NCBI RefSeq assembly: GCF_019977335.1
Contig: NZ_AP024653.1
Coordinates: 186,001 to 250,000 of the forward strand
Length of the DNA stretch: 64,000 bases
Reading direction: 5' to 3'
DNA from: Arthrobacter sp. NicSoilB4
GTDB lineage: Bacteria; Actinomycetota; Actinomycetes; Actinomycetales; Micrococcaceae
The notes under the pieces were generated by a model. The model saw only the letters and a program-made list of their open reading frames with translations. It ran no database searches and had not been told where the DNA came from. Both the position numbers and the translations under genes were made by a program. Positions 41,873-50,797 of the stretch are shown one piece after another. Each line of letters opens with the position of its first letter. The first letter of the stretch is position 1.

Positions 41873-42622
41873 TCAGGCCGGGCGGGCCGCCAGCACGAAA
41901 GTCTTGAGGTCATCCAGCGTCTGCTGCATGTGCGCGTCCATCGCATCCCGCGCCCGGTGCGGGTCACGCGTCGCCAGCGCATCCACGATTTTCTGGTGAT
42001 GGCCGATCGCGTGCGCCTGGATTTCACGCACCTCCGACGTCTGGGTCCGCCGCTTCTCCAGCACCCGGTGCAGCGGTGCGAACAGCACGGCCACAAAAAC
42101 ATTCTCCGAGGCGCGCAGGATCAGGTCGTGGAACGCCAGGTCCGCGGCCACGAATGCGGCCAGATCGTGCTGTTCGTGCGCGGCACGCATGGATTCCAGC
42201 TGCCCGGAAAGGGTCTTGAGATCGGAGTCGCTGATCCGGCCGGCGGCAAGTTCGCAGGCGCCCGATTCCAGCATCCGGCGCAGCTCGATCAGCTGGACCG
42301 CGGCCGCCGCGTCGTTCTTCCCCTCTGAGGCCGCCCGGAGCACAGCCTCCAGGGAGGCCCAGCGGCTCAGCGGATTGACGAACGTCCCCCGGCCGCGCTC
42401 CACGCTCAGGATCTGCTGGGCTTCAAGGGTCTTCATCGCCTCGCGGACCGTCATGCGGCTCACCTCATGGCGCGCGCTCAGCTCCAGCTCGCCGGGGACG
42501 GATGCGCCGGGCGGGAATTCGCCGGCAATGATGCGGTCCAGCAGTTCGTCTGCGACGACGCCGACCAGCGATTTCCTAGCCAATTTTCCCCATTCGCCGT
42601 CACCGATTTGCCTGATGGACAA
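41873..42622 (-). CDS. GntR/FadR-family transcriptional regulator (FCD domain)
   Basis: This is a 249-residue repressor. The N-terminal winged helix is present (LLDRIIAGEFPPGASVPGELELSARHEVSRMTVREAMKTLE), followed by the FCD ligand-binding domain with LIELRRMLESGACELAA, FHDLILRAS and IGHHQKIVDAL, whose His residues bind metal and an organic acid. It is divergent from the acid-sugar operon, and a perfect 15-bp palindrome (42672-42686) lies between them. The effector is probably an intermediate or substrate of that operon. Confidence 0.93.
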   Translation of the reverse strand: MSIRQIGDGEWGKLARKSLVGVVADELLDRIIAGEFPPGASVPGELELSARHEVSRMTVREAMKTLEAQQILSVERGRGTFVNPLSRWASLEAVLRAASEGKNDAAAAVQLIELRRMLESGACELAAGRISDSDLKTLSGQLESMRAAHEQHDLAAFVAADLAFHDLILRASENVFVAVLFAPLHRVLEKRRTQTSEVREIQAHAIGHHQKIVDALATRDPHRARDAMDAHMQQTLDDLKTFVLAARPA

Positions 42623-42671
42623 GTCTACTTGCGCGTCTTTGTGCCATATGCCACACTAGCATTCAAATGTT

Positions 42672-42686
42672 AGATGTCAGACATCT
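42672..42686. promoter_or_regulatory. Perfect GntR-type palindrome
   Basis: AGATGTCAGACATCT is a perfect inverted repeat around a central A, with ATGT/ACAT arms typical of FadR-subfamily operators. It lies between the divergent regulator (start 42622) and the kinase gene (start 42732). Confidence 0.8.
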
Positions 42687-42731
42687 TACAAATGACCCGA
42701 ACGCAGCAGACTTTCCCACAATGGAGTGCAA

Positions 42732-44300
42732 GTGCCCTTTGAATCAGAGCTTTTCGAAGCAGATGTGCTGGCCGCTTTCCCGGCAGAAGTCCGGATTCCC
42801 GCCCGGACCGTGGCGGGCGCCCTCGAGGCTTCTTCCGAGTCGTCCCCCCGGATCCTGGTGGTGCTCGACGACGACCCGACCGGCACGCAGTCCGTCGCGG
42901 ACCTGCCGGTCCTCACCCGCTGGGAGGTCGCCGACTTTACGTGGGCTTTCAACCACCGCATCGACGGCCGCCGCCAGGGCGCCGTCTACGTCCTGACCAA
43001 CACGCGGAGCCTGGACCCTGCCGAAGCGGCCGCCCGCAATGAAGAAGTGGTCCGGAACGCCCTCGCGGCGGCCGCCCTCGAATCCGACGGTGCCGGTCCC
43101 AGCGCTTCGGGTTCAAGCGGTGTCAGTTCCCGCGATGCTAGGTCAAGCCTGCGGCTTGCGTTCGTCAGCCGCAGCGACTCCACCCTCCGCGGCCACTACC
43201 CGCTGGAACCGGACACCATCGCGGCGACCATCGCCGCCGTCAGCGGCGAGGCGACGGACGGCGTCGTGATCGTCCCCGCGTTCCCCGACGCCGGACGCGT
43301 GACGATCGGCGGCGTGCACTACATGCGCGGGACCGGCGAGGACGCAGGCAAACTTACCCCGGTGGCCGAGACCGAATTCGCCCGGGACGCGAGCTTCGGC
43401 TTCGCCAATTCCGAACTGGCGAAGTACGTGGAAGAGAAGTCCGGCGGCCGGTTCCAGGCCGATTCGGTGATCGTGCTGGACCTGAACATCATCCGGGCCG
43501 CCGGCCCGGACGGCGATCCCGAGATTTCGGCCAAGGCGATCGCCGACGCCATCGACTCCGCCGCCGGCTCCACGCCGATCGTCGCCGACATCGTGACCGA
43601 AAACGACTTCCACGCCCTCGCCCTGGGCCTCGAGGAAGCCGAACGCCGCGGCAAGAAGCTGCTCTACCGGGTGGGACCGCCGTTCGTCCGGGGCCGCATC
43701 GGCCAGGAAATCCGCCCCGCGCTCAGCGGCGAGGAGGCCTACGCGGGCAACACGCCCTCCGGCGCCGGCGGCCTGATCGTTGTCGGCTCGCACGTGGGTG
43801 TCACCACCCGCCAGCTCAAGGCCCTCGTCGAACAGCACAGCGCCGCGCGCATCGTGGAGATCGACGTCGAACAGCTGCTCGGCGGGGACGCGGAGAGCTA
43901 CCTGGACGGAATCGTCCGGGACGTCGTGGAGTCCCTGCACAGCGCGGACGTCATCGTCCACACGAGCAGGCTGCTCATCAAAACGGACGACGCCGCCGAG
44001 AGCCTCCGGATTGCCCGCACGGTGTCCGCCGCCGTCGTCGCAGTGGTGAACCGGACGCTCAAGACATTCCCGCCGCGCTTTGTCATCGCCAAGGGAGGCA
44101 TCACATCCTCGGACGTGGCCGCCCACGGCCTGGAGATCCGCCACGCGATCGTCCGCGGCCCCATGCTGCCGGGCATCGTCAGCCTGTGGGAGCCGGTGGA
44201 CGGACCCGCGAAGGGCATCCCCTACATCGTTTTCGCCGGCAACGTGGGCGACGACGAATCCCTGGCCCAGGTCACCCGCAAGCTCAGCAATACTTTCTAG
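42732..44300 (+). CDS. Four-carbon acid sugar kinase (OtnK/DUF1537 family)
   Basis: This protein of about 522 residues phosphorylates a 3-oxo-tetronate or a similar acid sugar. The N-terminal motif VVLDDDPTGTQSVADLPV and the AFVSRSDSTLRGHYPLE segment are the DUF1537/YgbK signatures. The C-terminal ATP-binding part has FVIAKGGITSSDVA and VFAGNVGDDESLAQV. A Ser/Gly-rich insert (GAGPSASGSSGVSSRDARSS) breaks the first domain. The GTG at 42732 has GGAG five bases before it and is chosen over the GTG at 42726. It leads the operon. Confidence 0.88.
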   Translation: MPFESELFEADVLAAFPAEVRIPARTVAGALEASSESSPRILVVLDDDPTGTQSVADLPVLTRWEVADFTWAFNHRIDGRRQGAVYVLTNTRSLDPAEAAARNEEVVRNALAAAALESDGAGPSASGSSGVSSRDARSSLRLAFVSRSDSTLRGHYPLEPDTIAATIAAVSGEATDGVVIVPAFPDAGRVTIGGVHYMRGTGEDAGKLTPVAETEFARDASFGFANSELAKYVEEKSGGRFQADSVIVLDLNIIRAAGPDGDPEISAKAIADAIDSAAGSTPIVADIVTENDFHALALGLEEAERRGKKLLYRVGPPFVRGRIGQEIRPALSGEEAYAGNTPSGAGGLIVVGSHVGVTTRQLKALVEQHSAARIVEIDVEQLLGGDAESYLDGIVRDVVESLHSADVIVHTSRLLIKTDDAAESLRIARTVSAAVVAVVNRTLKTFPPRFVIAKGGITSSDVAAHGLEIRHAIVRGPMLPGIVSLWEPVDGPAKGIPYIVFAGNVGDDESLAQVTRKLSNTF

Positions 44301-44324
44301 CCCCTCATTTCAACGGAGAAGATC

Positions 44325-45218
44325 ATGAACTACAAAGTCACCGTCCTCGGCTTGGGCGCCATGGGGCTGCCCATGGCTGCCCGGCTGGCAACCCAGCTGA
44401 CCGTCCACGGCTTCGACATCGCCGAGCCGCGCCTGAAACTCGCCGAAGAGGCCGGCATCAGGACCTTCTCCTCCGCCCGTGCGGCGGCCGAGGGCGCCGA
44501 CGCCCTGCTGCTGGCCGTGCGCAACGGCGAACAGCTGGACGACGTCCTCTTCGGCGCGCACGGTGTCGCCTCCGTGCTTAAGCCGGGCGCCGTCGTGATC
44601 CTCGGCAGCACCGTGGGCACCGAAGCCATTCCGGCCACAGTCGCCCGCCTCGCGGAGTTCGGCGTTTCCCTCGTGGACGCCCCGCTCTCCGGCGGGCCGA
44701 AGCGCGCCGGCGAAGGCGACCTGCTGATCGTGGTCGGCGCCGAACCGCAGGCGCTGGAAACGGCCCGGCCGGTCCTGGAACTTCTGGCCTCCACCCTGAC
44801 CGTCGTGGGCGACAAGCCCGGCGACGGCCAGGCCCTCAAAACCGTCAACCAGCTGCTCTGCGGCATCCACATCGCCGCCGCCGCCGAGGCAATGGCGCTC
44901 GCGGACGCCCTTGGCTTGGACCAGGCCAAGACCCTCGCGGCCCTGGAAGCCGGTGCCGCCGGGTCCTTCATGCTGTCCAACCGCGGCCCCCGCATCCTCG
45001 AGGCCTACACGGAAAACGGCGCCGAGGTCCTCAGCCGCCTGGACATCTTCGTCAAGGACATGGGCATCGTCGGCAAGGCCACCCGCGCCGCAGGCCTCGC
45101 AGCCCCGGTGGCCGCCGCCGCCGAGCAGCTCTACCTGCTCGGCCAGGCCCAGGGGCTCGCCGCCGCCGACGATTCCGCCGTCATCAAGGTTGTCGCCCCC
45201 GCCAGGCGTACCAACTAA
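44325..45218 (+). CDS. 3-hydroxyisobutyrate-dehydrogenase-like acid-sugar dehydrogenase
   Basis: This 297-residue NAD(P)-dependent beta-hydroxyacid dehydrogenase has the Rossmann motif VLGLGAMGLPMA, substrate loop DAPLSGGPKRAGEGDL, catalytic Lys in LKTVNQLLC and cofactor-holding FVKDMGIVGKA. In acid-sugar operons such enzymes (LtnD-like) oxidise L-threonate or D-erythronate before phosphorylation by the OtnK-like kinase, and here it follows that kinase by 24 bp. The true substrate is not fixed by sequence; glyoxylate-type tartronate semialdehyde reduction is an alternative. Confidence 0.87.
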   Translation: MNYKVTVLGLGAMGLPMAARLATQLTVHGFDIAEPRLKLAEEAGIRTFSSARAAAEGADALLLAVRNGEQLDDVLFGAHGVASVLKPGAVVILGSTVGTEAIPATVARLAEFGVSLVDAPLSGGPKRAGEGDLLIVVGAEPQALETARPVLELLASTLTVVGDKPGDGQALKTVNQLLCGIHIAAAAEAMALADALGLDQAKTLAALEAGAAGSFMLSNRGPRILEAYTENGAEVLSRLDIFVKDMGIVGKATRAAGLAAPVAAAAEQLYLLGQAQGLAAADDSAVIKVVAPARRTN

Positions 45219-45311
45219 CCAACCCCTCGACGGGCGGCGGCGGAACCCCCTCCTCCGCCGCCCGATTCATCCGCTCGCCGCAATGGCGACGTCAAAGGAG
45301 ACACACCCCAG

Positions 45312-46778
45312 ATGAACCCCCTGATCAACTCTTTGATGGTGCGGGCGGCCGATGCCCCCGTCATCAAACCTGCCGTGGAGCTGGGTACTCCGCTGTTGCT
45401 GACCATCGCCGTAGCCGGCGTCGCACTGCTGCTGCTTATGATCATCCGTTTCAAGATTCAGGCCTTCGTGGCCCTGCTCACCGTCAGCATCCTGGTGGCC
45501 GTGGCCGCGCAGATCCCGCTGAAGGACGTCTTCACCGTGGTGGCGAACGGGGTGGGGAGCACCATGGGCAAGGTTGCCCTGCTGATCGCCCTCGGAGCCA
45601 TCCTGGGCCGGATGATCGAGGTCTCCGGCGGCGTGCAGTCGCTCGCGGACCACTTCACCGCCAAACTCGGTGCGCGGCGCGTGGCCGTGGCCCTCACAGC
45701 CGTAGGCTTCCTGGTGGCAATTCCGGTGTTCTTCGAAGTCGGCATCATCGTCCTGGTGCCGGTCGTCTACGCCTTCTCCAAGATCGCCAACGTCCACCCG
45801 ATCAAGTTCGGACTGCCCATGGCCGGCATCATGCTGGCCATCCATGTGGCGGTGCCGCCGCACCCGGGGATCGTCGCCGGGGCAGGCGTGCTCGGCGCCG
45901 ACATCGGCCTGATCGCCCTTATCTCCTTGGCGATCTGCGTGCCGCTCGGCTTCCTCTCATACTGGGTCGCTTCGATCATGAACCGCAAGAACTACGATCT
46001 GCTGCCCTCCGTCAAAGCCCAGGTGGACGAGTTCGGCTCCGCCACCGTGGTCCGTGTCGGCCACGAGGGTCCGGGCAGCAAGGCTGCCGCCCCGCCCCGT
46101 CCCGGCCTGATCATCTTCCTCATCGCCACCCCGATCGCGCTGATCCTCCTCGGCACCGTCGGCACGCTCGTGATCGACAAGAACAGTGTCTGGTACGGCG
46201 TCGCCTCCTTCGTCGGGAACCCCGTCTTCGCCCTGCTGGTGGCAGTTGCGCTCAGCTTCTTCCTACTGGCCGTCCGCCGCCGGTGGTCGCTGAACGAAAC
46301 CGGGGAGATCTTCGAAGGCGCCCTGCCCCCGATCGCCTCCATCCTCATGGTTGTCGCGGCCGGCGGAGTGTTCGGCAGTGTCCTGCAGGTCAGTGGCATC
46401 GGCAAGGCGCTCTCCGAATCCCTCGACACGCTCGGCGTGCCGCTGCTGCTCCTTGGCTTCATCATCTCGCTGGCCCTGCGCGCCGCGCAGGGTTCGGCCA
46501 CCGTCGCGATCGTCACCACGGCCGGCCTGCTCTCCTCCGCGGTTGCCGGCGGCGGCTACACACCGGCGCAGATTGCCGTGATCGTGATCGCCATCGGCTT
46601 CGGCTCCCTCGGCCTCTCGCACGTGACGGACGCAGGCTTCTGGGTGGTCGTCCGCTACTACGGACTGACGGTCGCCGACGGCCTGCGCACGTGGACTGTG
46701 CTCACCACAATCCTTGGCCTCGCCGGCTTCGCGCTGGCATTCGTGGCCTGGATCCTGGTGGGAGGCCTGAGCGCCTGA
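45312..46778 (+). CDS. GntP-family gluconate/acid-sugar permease
   Basis: This 488-residue membrane protein has about twelve helices. It reads MNPLINSLMVRAADAPVIKPA, then LLLMIIRFKIQAFVALLTVSILVAVAAQIPLKDVF and GLPMAGIMLAIHVAVPPHPGIVAGAG, the GntP-family motif. The C-terminal half has LRAAQGSATVAIVTTAGLL and LSHVTDAGFWVVVRYYGLTV. It imports the sugar acid for the operon. Its TGA overlaps the ATG of the aldolase gene (TGATG). Confidence 0.93.
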   Translation: MNPLINSLMVRAADAPVIKPAVELGTPLLLTIAVAGVALLLLMIIRFKIQAFVALLTVSILVAVAAQIPLKDVFTVVANGVGSTMGKVALLIALGAILGRMIEVSGGVQSLADHFTAKLGARRVAVALTAVGFLVAIPVFFEVGIIVLVPVVYAFSKIANVHPIKFGLPMAGIMLAIHVAVPPHPGIVAGAGVLGADIGLIALISLAICVPLGFLSYWVASIMNRKNYDLLPSVKAQVDEFGSATVVRVGHEGPGSKAAAPPRPGLIIFLIATPIALILLGTVGTLVIDKNSVWYGVASFVGNPVFALLVAVALSFFLLAVRRRWSLNETGEIFEGALPPIASILMVVAAGGVFGSVLQVSGIGKALSESLDTLGVPLLLLGFIISLALRAAQGSATVAIVTTAGLLSSAVAGGGYTPAQIAVIVIAIGFGSLGLSHVTDAGFWVVVRYYGLTVADGLRTWTVLTTILGLAGFALAFVAWILVGGLSA

Positions 46779-47665
46779 TGCGTGCCCGTCTCGATCACCT
46801 TGTCGCGTCAGCCCTCCAGCAGGGATCGGCCGTCCCCGCCTTCACCTGCTATGACTTCACGACGGCCCTCGCCGTGGTGGCGGCGGCCGAAGACGCCGGT
46901 CGCGGCGCCATCCTGTTGGTCTCACCGAGCACGGCGGCCACCCCGAACGGACTTCGGCTGATTGCGGCGCTGCGCGGTCTCGCGGACGCGGCGTCCGTCC
47001 CGGTCGCCATCCAGCTCGACCACGCCGCCGACCTCCGGGTGATTGCCGACGCCGTCGCCGCCGGCGCAGACTCCGTCCTGGTGGACGGATCGTCGCTTGA
47101 GTACGAGGACAACATCGCCCTGGTCCAGGCCGCGCGCGCCGCGCTGGACCTGCCGGCGGCTGGCGGCGCCGGCACCGGCTCCGGGGACATCGTGATCGAA
47201 GCCGAACTCGGCGGCCTGGCCGGAGACGAGGACAAGGCCTTTGGAGCCGACGCCGCTGGCAGCGCCCCGGCAGCCGGACTCACCGACTCCGCCCAGGTGG
47301 AGGACTTCGTGGTCCGCACCGGAGCCCAGCTGCTGGCCGTGGCCGTGGGCAACGTCCACGGCCGGTACCAGGGCGAACCGGAGCTGCGGTGGGACGTGCT
47401 GCAGGACATCGCGGTGCGGACCCGCGTTCCCCTGGTGCTGCACGGCGCCTCGGGCATCCCGGCCGCCGAGCTCGTCAAGGCCGCCGCCATGAACGTGGGC
47501 AAGGTCAACTTCAACACGGAGCTGCGCACCGGCGTCCTGGAAACCCTCGAGGCACGCACGGGAGCCCACCGCAGGGACGGCGAAAACCTGCAGGGACTGC
47601 TGGCCGAGTGGGACGCCTCGGCCGGGACTTTCGCGGCCACCGCCCTGGCCACACTCTCGCGCTAG
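46778..47665 (+). CDS. Class II (FbaA-like) ketose-bisphosphate aldolase
   Basis: This 295-residue zinc-dependent aldolase has zinc ligands in IQLDHAAD, VAVGNVHGRY and LVLHGASGI, with the conserved IEAELGGLAG. Known tetronate operons finish with a decarboxylase of the AraD-like class II aldolase family (OtnC), which is a different fold, so this operon probably cleaves its phosphorylated intermediate by retro-aldol reaction. A Gly/Ala-rich loop (AAGGAGTGSGDIV, AFGADAAGSAPAAG) is an insert in this copy. It starts by overlap with the permease stop and ends the operon. Confidence 0.85.
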   Translation: MRARLDHLVASALQQGSAVPAFTCYDFTTALAVVAAAEDAGRGAILLVSPSTAATPNGLRLIAALRGLADAASVPVAIQLDHAADLRVIADAVAAGADSVLVDGSSLEYEDNIALVQAARAALDLPAAGGAGTGSGDIVIEAELGGLAGDEDKAFGADAAGSAPAAGLTDSAQVEDFVVRTGAQLLAVAVGNVHGRYQGEPELRWDVLQDIAVRTRVPLVLHGASGIPAAELVKAAAMNVGKVNFNTELRTGVLETLEARTGAHRRDGENLQGLLAEWDASAGTFAATALATLSR

Positions 47666-47709
47666 CTCCTCACAACCGCTCCGAAAGCGGGGGAGGCTAG
47701 GATCAGGAC

Positions 47710-48102
47710 ATGATCCTGGCCTCCCTCGTTTTTGCGCTGCTTGCGGCCCTGCTGCACGTCTATATCTTCACCATGGAGTCCATCACCTGGACGAGGCCAG
47801 CCACGTGGAAGCGCTTCGGTGTGGCCTCGCAGGCGGACGCCGACACCACCCGGCCGCTGGCCTACAACCAGGGCTTCTACAATCTCTTCCTCGCCGCCGG
47901 TGCCCTGGCCGGCACCGGCGCCATCGCCCTCGGGTACTCCACGGTCGGGTGGACCCTGGTCCTCAGCAGTTGCGGATCCATGCTCCTGGCCTCGATCGTT
48001 CTCGCCCTGAGCGGACGCAAGTACCTCCGTGCCGCCGCCACCCAAGGTGCGACGCCGCTGCTCGCCGTCGCCCTCGGTGTGCTGGGGCTGCTGACCACCT
48101 GA
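47710..48102 (+). CDS. DUF1304 small membrane protein
   Basis: This 130-residue protein has four hydrophobic helices. The family pattern is evident: HVYIFTMESITWTRPATWKRFG, YNQGFYNLFLAAGAL and a final hydrophobic pair. The role is unknown. The ATG at 47710 follows GGCTAGGATCAGGAC. It lies 44 bp after the aldolase but probably is not part of that operon. Confidence 0.85.
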   Translation: MILASLVFALLAALLHVYIFTMESITWTRPATWKRFGVASQADADTTRPLAYNQGFYNLFLAAGALAGTGAIALGYSTVGWTLVLSSCGSMLLASIVLALSGRKYLRAAATQGATPLLAVALGVLGLLTT

Positions 48103-48227
48103 ACCCGACGCAAAAGTGGGCCTGTCGGCACTGGCCGGGCACCCGGACAAGGCCGACAATGAAGGCACACACAGAAGCGTTGACGCCCAACAGCCCACGC
48201 GGCGTTGGCAGGTTCCTTGGGGGCTCA

Positions 48228-49565
48228 ATGGTTCCACGGCAGCGGGCAGGGAGCGGGCAGGCCATGCGGCCCGACCGCGACCTGGTGATCGACCTCGCAA
48301 GGTTCTTCTGCCTTGCACTCGTGGTGGTGTCGCACACCATGATGGTGAGCCCCGTGCTGCACCCGGACGGCACCGCGACCTCCGACAACACCCTCGGCAA
48401 CCAGCGATGGTTCGAACCGGTGGTCTGGGTCCTGCAGGTCATGCCGCTCTTCTTCGTCGCCGGCGGCATTACCGGGCTGCAGTCCTGGCGCCGCCTCCGG
48501 GCCCGGGGCGGCAACACCTTCGACTACATGCAGGCGCGCATGCTGCGGCTCATCCGCCCCGCCGCTGTGCTGCTCGCCATCATGTTCACCGGGCTCTGGG
48601 CGGCGCGGCTGGCCGGGGTGGACCCGCAGGTCATCCAGCTGCTGGTGTCCGGTGCCGGCATGCCGCTGTGGTTCCTCGCCGCCTACCTCGCGGCGCAGCT
48701 GAACCTTCCGTTCCTGGCGCGGCTGCACGCCCGCGCGCCCTGGCTGACCCTGGCGGGACTCACGTCGCTGGTGGTGACGGTGGACTGCCTGCGGGGCATG
48801 ATGCCGATGCTGGCGTACCTCAACATGGTCTTCCTTTGGTGCGCCGTGCAGCAGCTGGGATTCTTCCTCGCCGACGGCGGGCCGCTGGTCCCCGGGCGCA
48901 TCGCGCTGGCGGGCATCATCCTGGGCAGCAACCTGGTCCTGGGGCTGCTCGTGTGGCTGGGACTGTACTCCGGCAACATGCTGGTAAACCTCAATCCGCC
49001 CAACCTGACCCTGTTGCTGCTCGGGTTCTCGCAGGCCGCCGCCCTGCAGCTTTTCCGGCCCGTGCTGGCCAGAATCGCGTCGCTGGTGCCGCTTCGGCGG
49101 TTCATCGGGCTGGCCGGGCGGAGGTCCATGACCGTCTACCTCTGGCACCTGCCCCTGCTCGCGGCGCTGTCCGGGCTGTTGCTTCTGACCGACTTTCCGC
49201 AGCCCGCGGGCGGAACTGCCGCCTGGTGGTGGGGGCGGCCGCTCGTGCTGCTGGCCGTGATCGGCCTGCTCCTGCCCGTAGTGGCGCTCTTCGGCCGGCT
49301 CGAAGAACGCCCGACGTCGGCCGGCACCGCCCGGTCCCGTCCGGCGGCCGCCGTGGTGACGGCCGCCGTCGTGGTCTTTGTTCCGGTGGCCGACGCGGCG
49401 CTCAGCGGACTGACGCTGGGACTGCTCGGCGGGGGAGCGGCGTGCTTCGCGCTCGCCGTGCTCCTGCTGGGGCGGATCCCCGTCCGGCTCGTGGCCGGCC
49501 AGGGTCCCGCCGGATCGGGACCGCCATTGCCACGCCCGCCATTAAGTGCCAATGTCGAACCATGA
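48228..49565 (+). CDS. Membrane acyltransferase (Acyltransferase_3 family)
   Basis: This protein of about 445 residues has ten or more helices. It opens with RDLVIDLARFFCLALVVVSHTMM, where the early His is the catalytic-type residue of the family, and includes LGNQRWFEPVVWVLQVMPLFFVAGG. These proteins O-acylate sugars or lipids at the cell surface. The ATG at 48228 follows GGGGG; 48159 and 48264 are other possible starts. It overlaps the next gene by four bases (ATGA), so translation is coupled. Confidence 0.82.
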   Translation: MVPRQRAGSGQAMRPDRDLVIDLARFFCLALVVVSHTMMVSPVLHPDGTATSDNTLGNQRWFEPVVWVLQVMPLFFVAGGITGLQSWRRLRARGGNTFDYMQARMLRLIRPAAVLLAIMFTGLWAARLAGVDPQVIQLLVSGAGMPLWFLAAYLAAQLNLPFLARLHARAPWLTLAGLTSLVVTVDCLRGMMPMLAYLNMVFLWCAVQQLGFFLADGGPLVPGRIALAGIILGSNLVLGLLVWLGLYSGNMLVNLNPPNLTLLLLGFSQAAALQLFRPVLARIASLVPLRRFIGLAGRRSMTVYLWHLPLLAALSGLLLLTDFPQPAGGTAAWWWGRPLVLLAVIGLLLPVVALFGRLEERPTSAGTARSRPAAAVVTAAVVVFVPVADAALSGLTLGLLGGGAACFALAVLLLGRIPVRLVAGQGPAGSGPPLPRPPLSANVEP

Positions 49566-49906
49566 CGGAGAACTCGGCAGCCACTGAAGACACGTTCAGC
49601 CCGAACGTATCCACCACCCGGAATGACGAGCTGCACCGCTATGAGCTCCATGTTGGCGGAAAGCTGGCCGTCCAGATCCGCTTCATCGACGAACCGGGCC
49701 ATGTGGACTTCATCCACACCGATACGGCGGAACAATTCCAGGGCCAGGGACTCGCCAAGGTACTGGCTCACTTCGCCTTGGACGACGTCGTGGCGTCCGG
49801 CAAGCGGATCATCCCCAACTGCCCTTTTATGTACAGGTACCTGCGCAAGCACGACGCCTACACCCAATACATCGACTGGCCGGAGCGGCCCCCGGCCGGA
49901 GCCTGA
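49562..49906 (+). CDS. GNAT-like N-acetyltransferase
   Basis: This 114-residue small acetyltransferase of the YidJ/GCN5-related kind has DFIHTDTAEQFQGQGLAKVLAHFALDDVVASGKRI and IPNCPFMYRYLRKH. The start ATG at 49562 overlaps the TGA of the acyltransferase. The acetyl-CoA loop is QGQGLA. Substrate unknown. The coupling to the membrane acyltransferase is of interest. Confidence 0.85.
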   Translation: MTENSAATEDTFSPNVSTTRNDELHRYELHVGGKLAVQIRFIDEPGHVDFIHTDTAEQFQGQGLAKVLAHFALDDVVASGKRIIPNCPFMYRYLRKHDAYTQYIDWPERPPAGA

Positions 49907-50016
49907 CACCGCACGGCCATTGCGGCGGCGCCGGGCTTGTGACCGGGGCAACAAGCCCGTAAAGTTTTAGCAGAGTTATGCAGTTGGCTCTTGGACGTGT
50001 CCCTTTGGAGAACCCC

Positions 50017-50775
50017 GTGAACCATAAACTGCGTGTGCTTGTCCGTGTGGATGTCGACCCCGGACACGTGACCCTCGAAGTCACCGGCTGCCTTACCCAA
50101 ACAGAATTCCCCTCGCTGCTGCACATCATGCGGCGGGCGGGCCGCATCGGTGCAGGCACCGATGTCGTCATCGACCTTCACGGCGCGTCCCACCTGGACC
50201 CGGAGATCCTCCTGCAGCTGAGGTCCATCGCCGCTGCCAGTACTGATGCACTGCAGCCGGACGCCGGGTCCCCGGAGCAGGCTGCGGCCGGAAATCAGCC
50301 CTTCCCCGTCATCCTCGCGGAACCCGCGGAGCTGCCTATCTGCCTGTTGCACGTCGGCTCCGACGGCGAAGTCCTTGCCGGGCTCGAGGGGGAGCCCGCT
50401 CCGGTCCCGCTGCTTGACCCCGGCGCCGGGCCCTTCGATGATGGCTTCGCGGACGTCGCCGGCGCAGGGAGGCTGAACCCGGGACTGGACGGGGCCTGCA
50501 GCCCGATCCCCGACGAGGTCAGCACCGTCAACGGCGCGGAGCTCTCCGAATACTTCGAGGGGACGCTTGACCCGGCCTCCACTGTCCGGGCTTTGTCCGA
50601 CGTCGCACTGGGCCAGCTGGCAGACGCCCTGTACCGGCACCTCGACACCAGCAACCCGTCATTCGGCGCGCACACCTGGTACGAGCTGGCCGCCGAAGAG
50701 CTGCAGAACCGCCACCTGGACGCCGCGGGCGGCCCCGCGGAGGGCGAACTTGCCGCCGGGCAGGCCCTGGCTTAA
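50017..50775 (+). CDS. Hypothetical protein with a STAS-like N-terminus
   Basis: This protein of about 252 residues was not recognised as a whole. The first 75 residues (LRVLVRVDVDPGHVTLEVTGCLTQTEFPSLLHIMRRAGRIGAGTDVVIDLHGASHLDPEILLQL) read like a STAS/anti-anti-sigma fold with alternating strands and helices, but no conserved phospho-acceptor Ser is clear. The rest is acidic and low-complexity. The GTG at 50017 has GGAG six bases before it and is preferred to the ATG at 49978. Confidence 0.6.
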   Translation: MNHKLRVLVRVDVDPGHVTLEVTGCLTQTEFPSLLHIMRRAGRIGAGTDVVIDLHGASHLDPEILLQLRSIAAASTDALQPDAGSPEQAAAGNQPFPVILAEPAELPICLLHVGSDGEVLAGLEGEPAPVPLLDPGAGPFDDGFADVAGAGRLNPGLDGACSPIPDEVSTVNGAELSEYFEGTLDPASTVRALSDVALGQLADALYRHLDTSNPSFGAHTWYELAAEELQNRHLDAAGGPAEGELAAGQALA

Positions 50776-50797
50776 CCCGCAGGGTTAGGCTGTTGCC

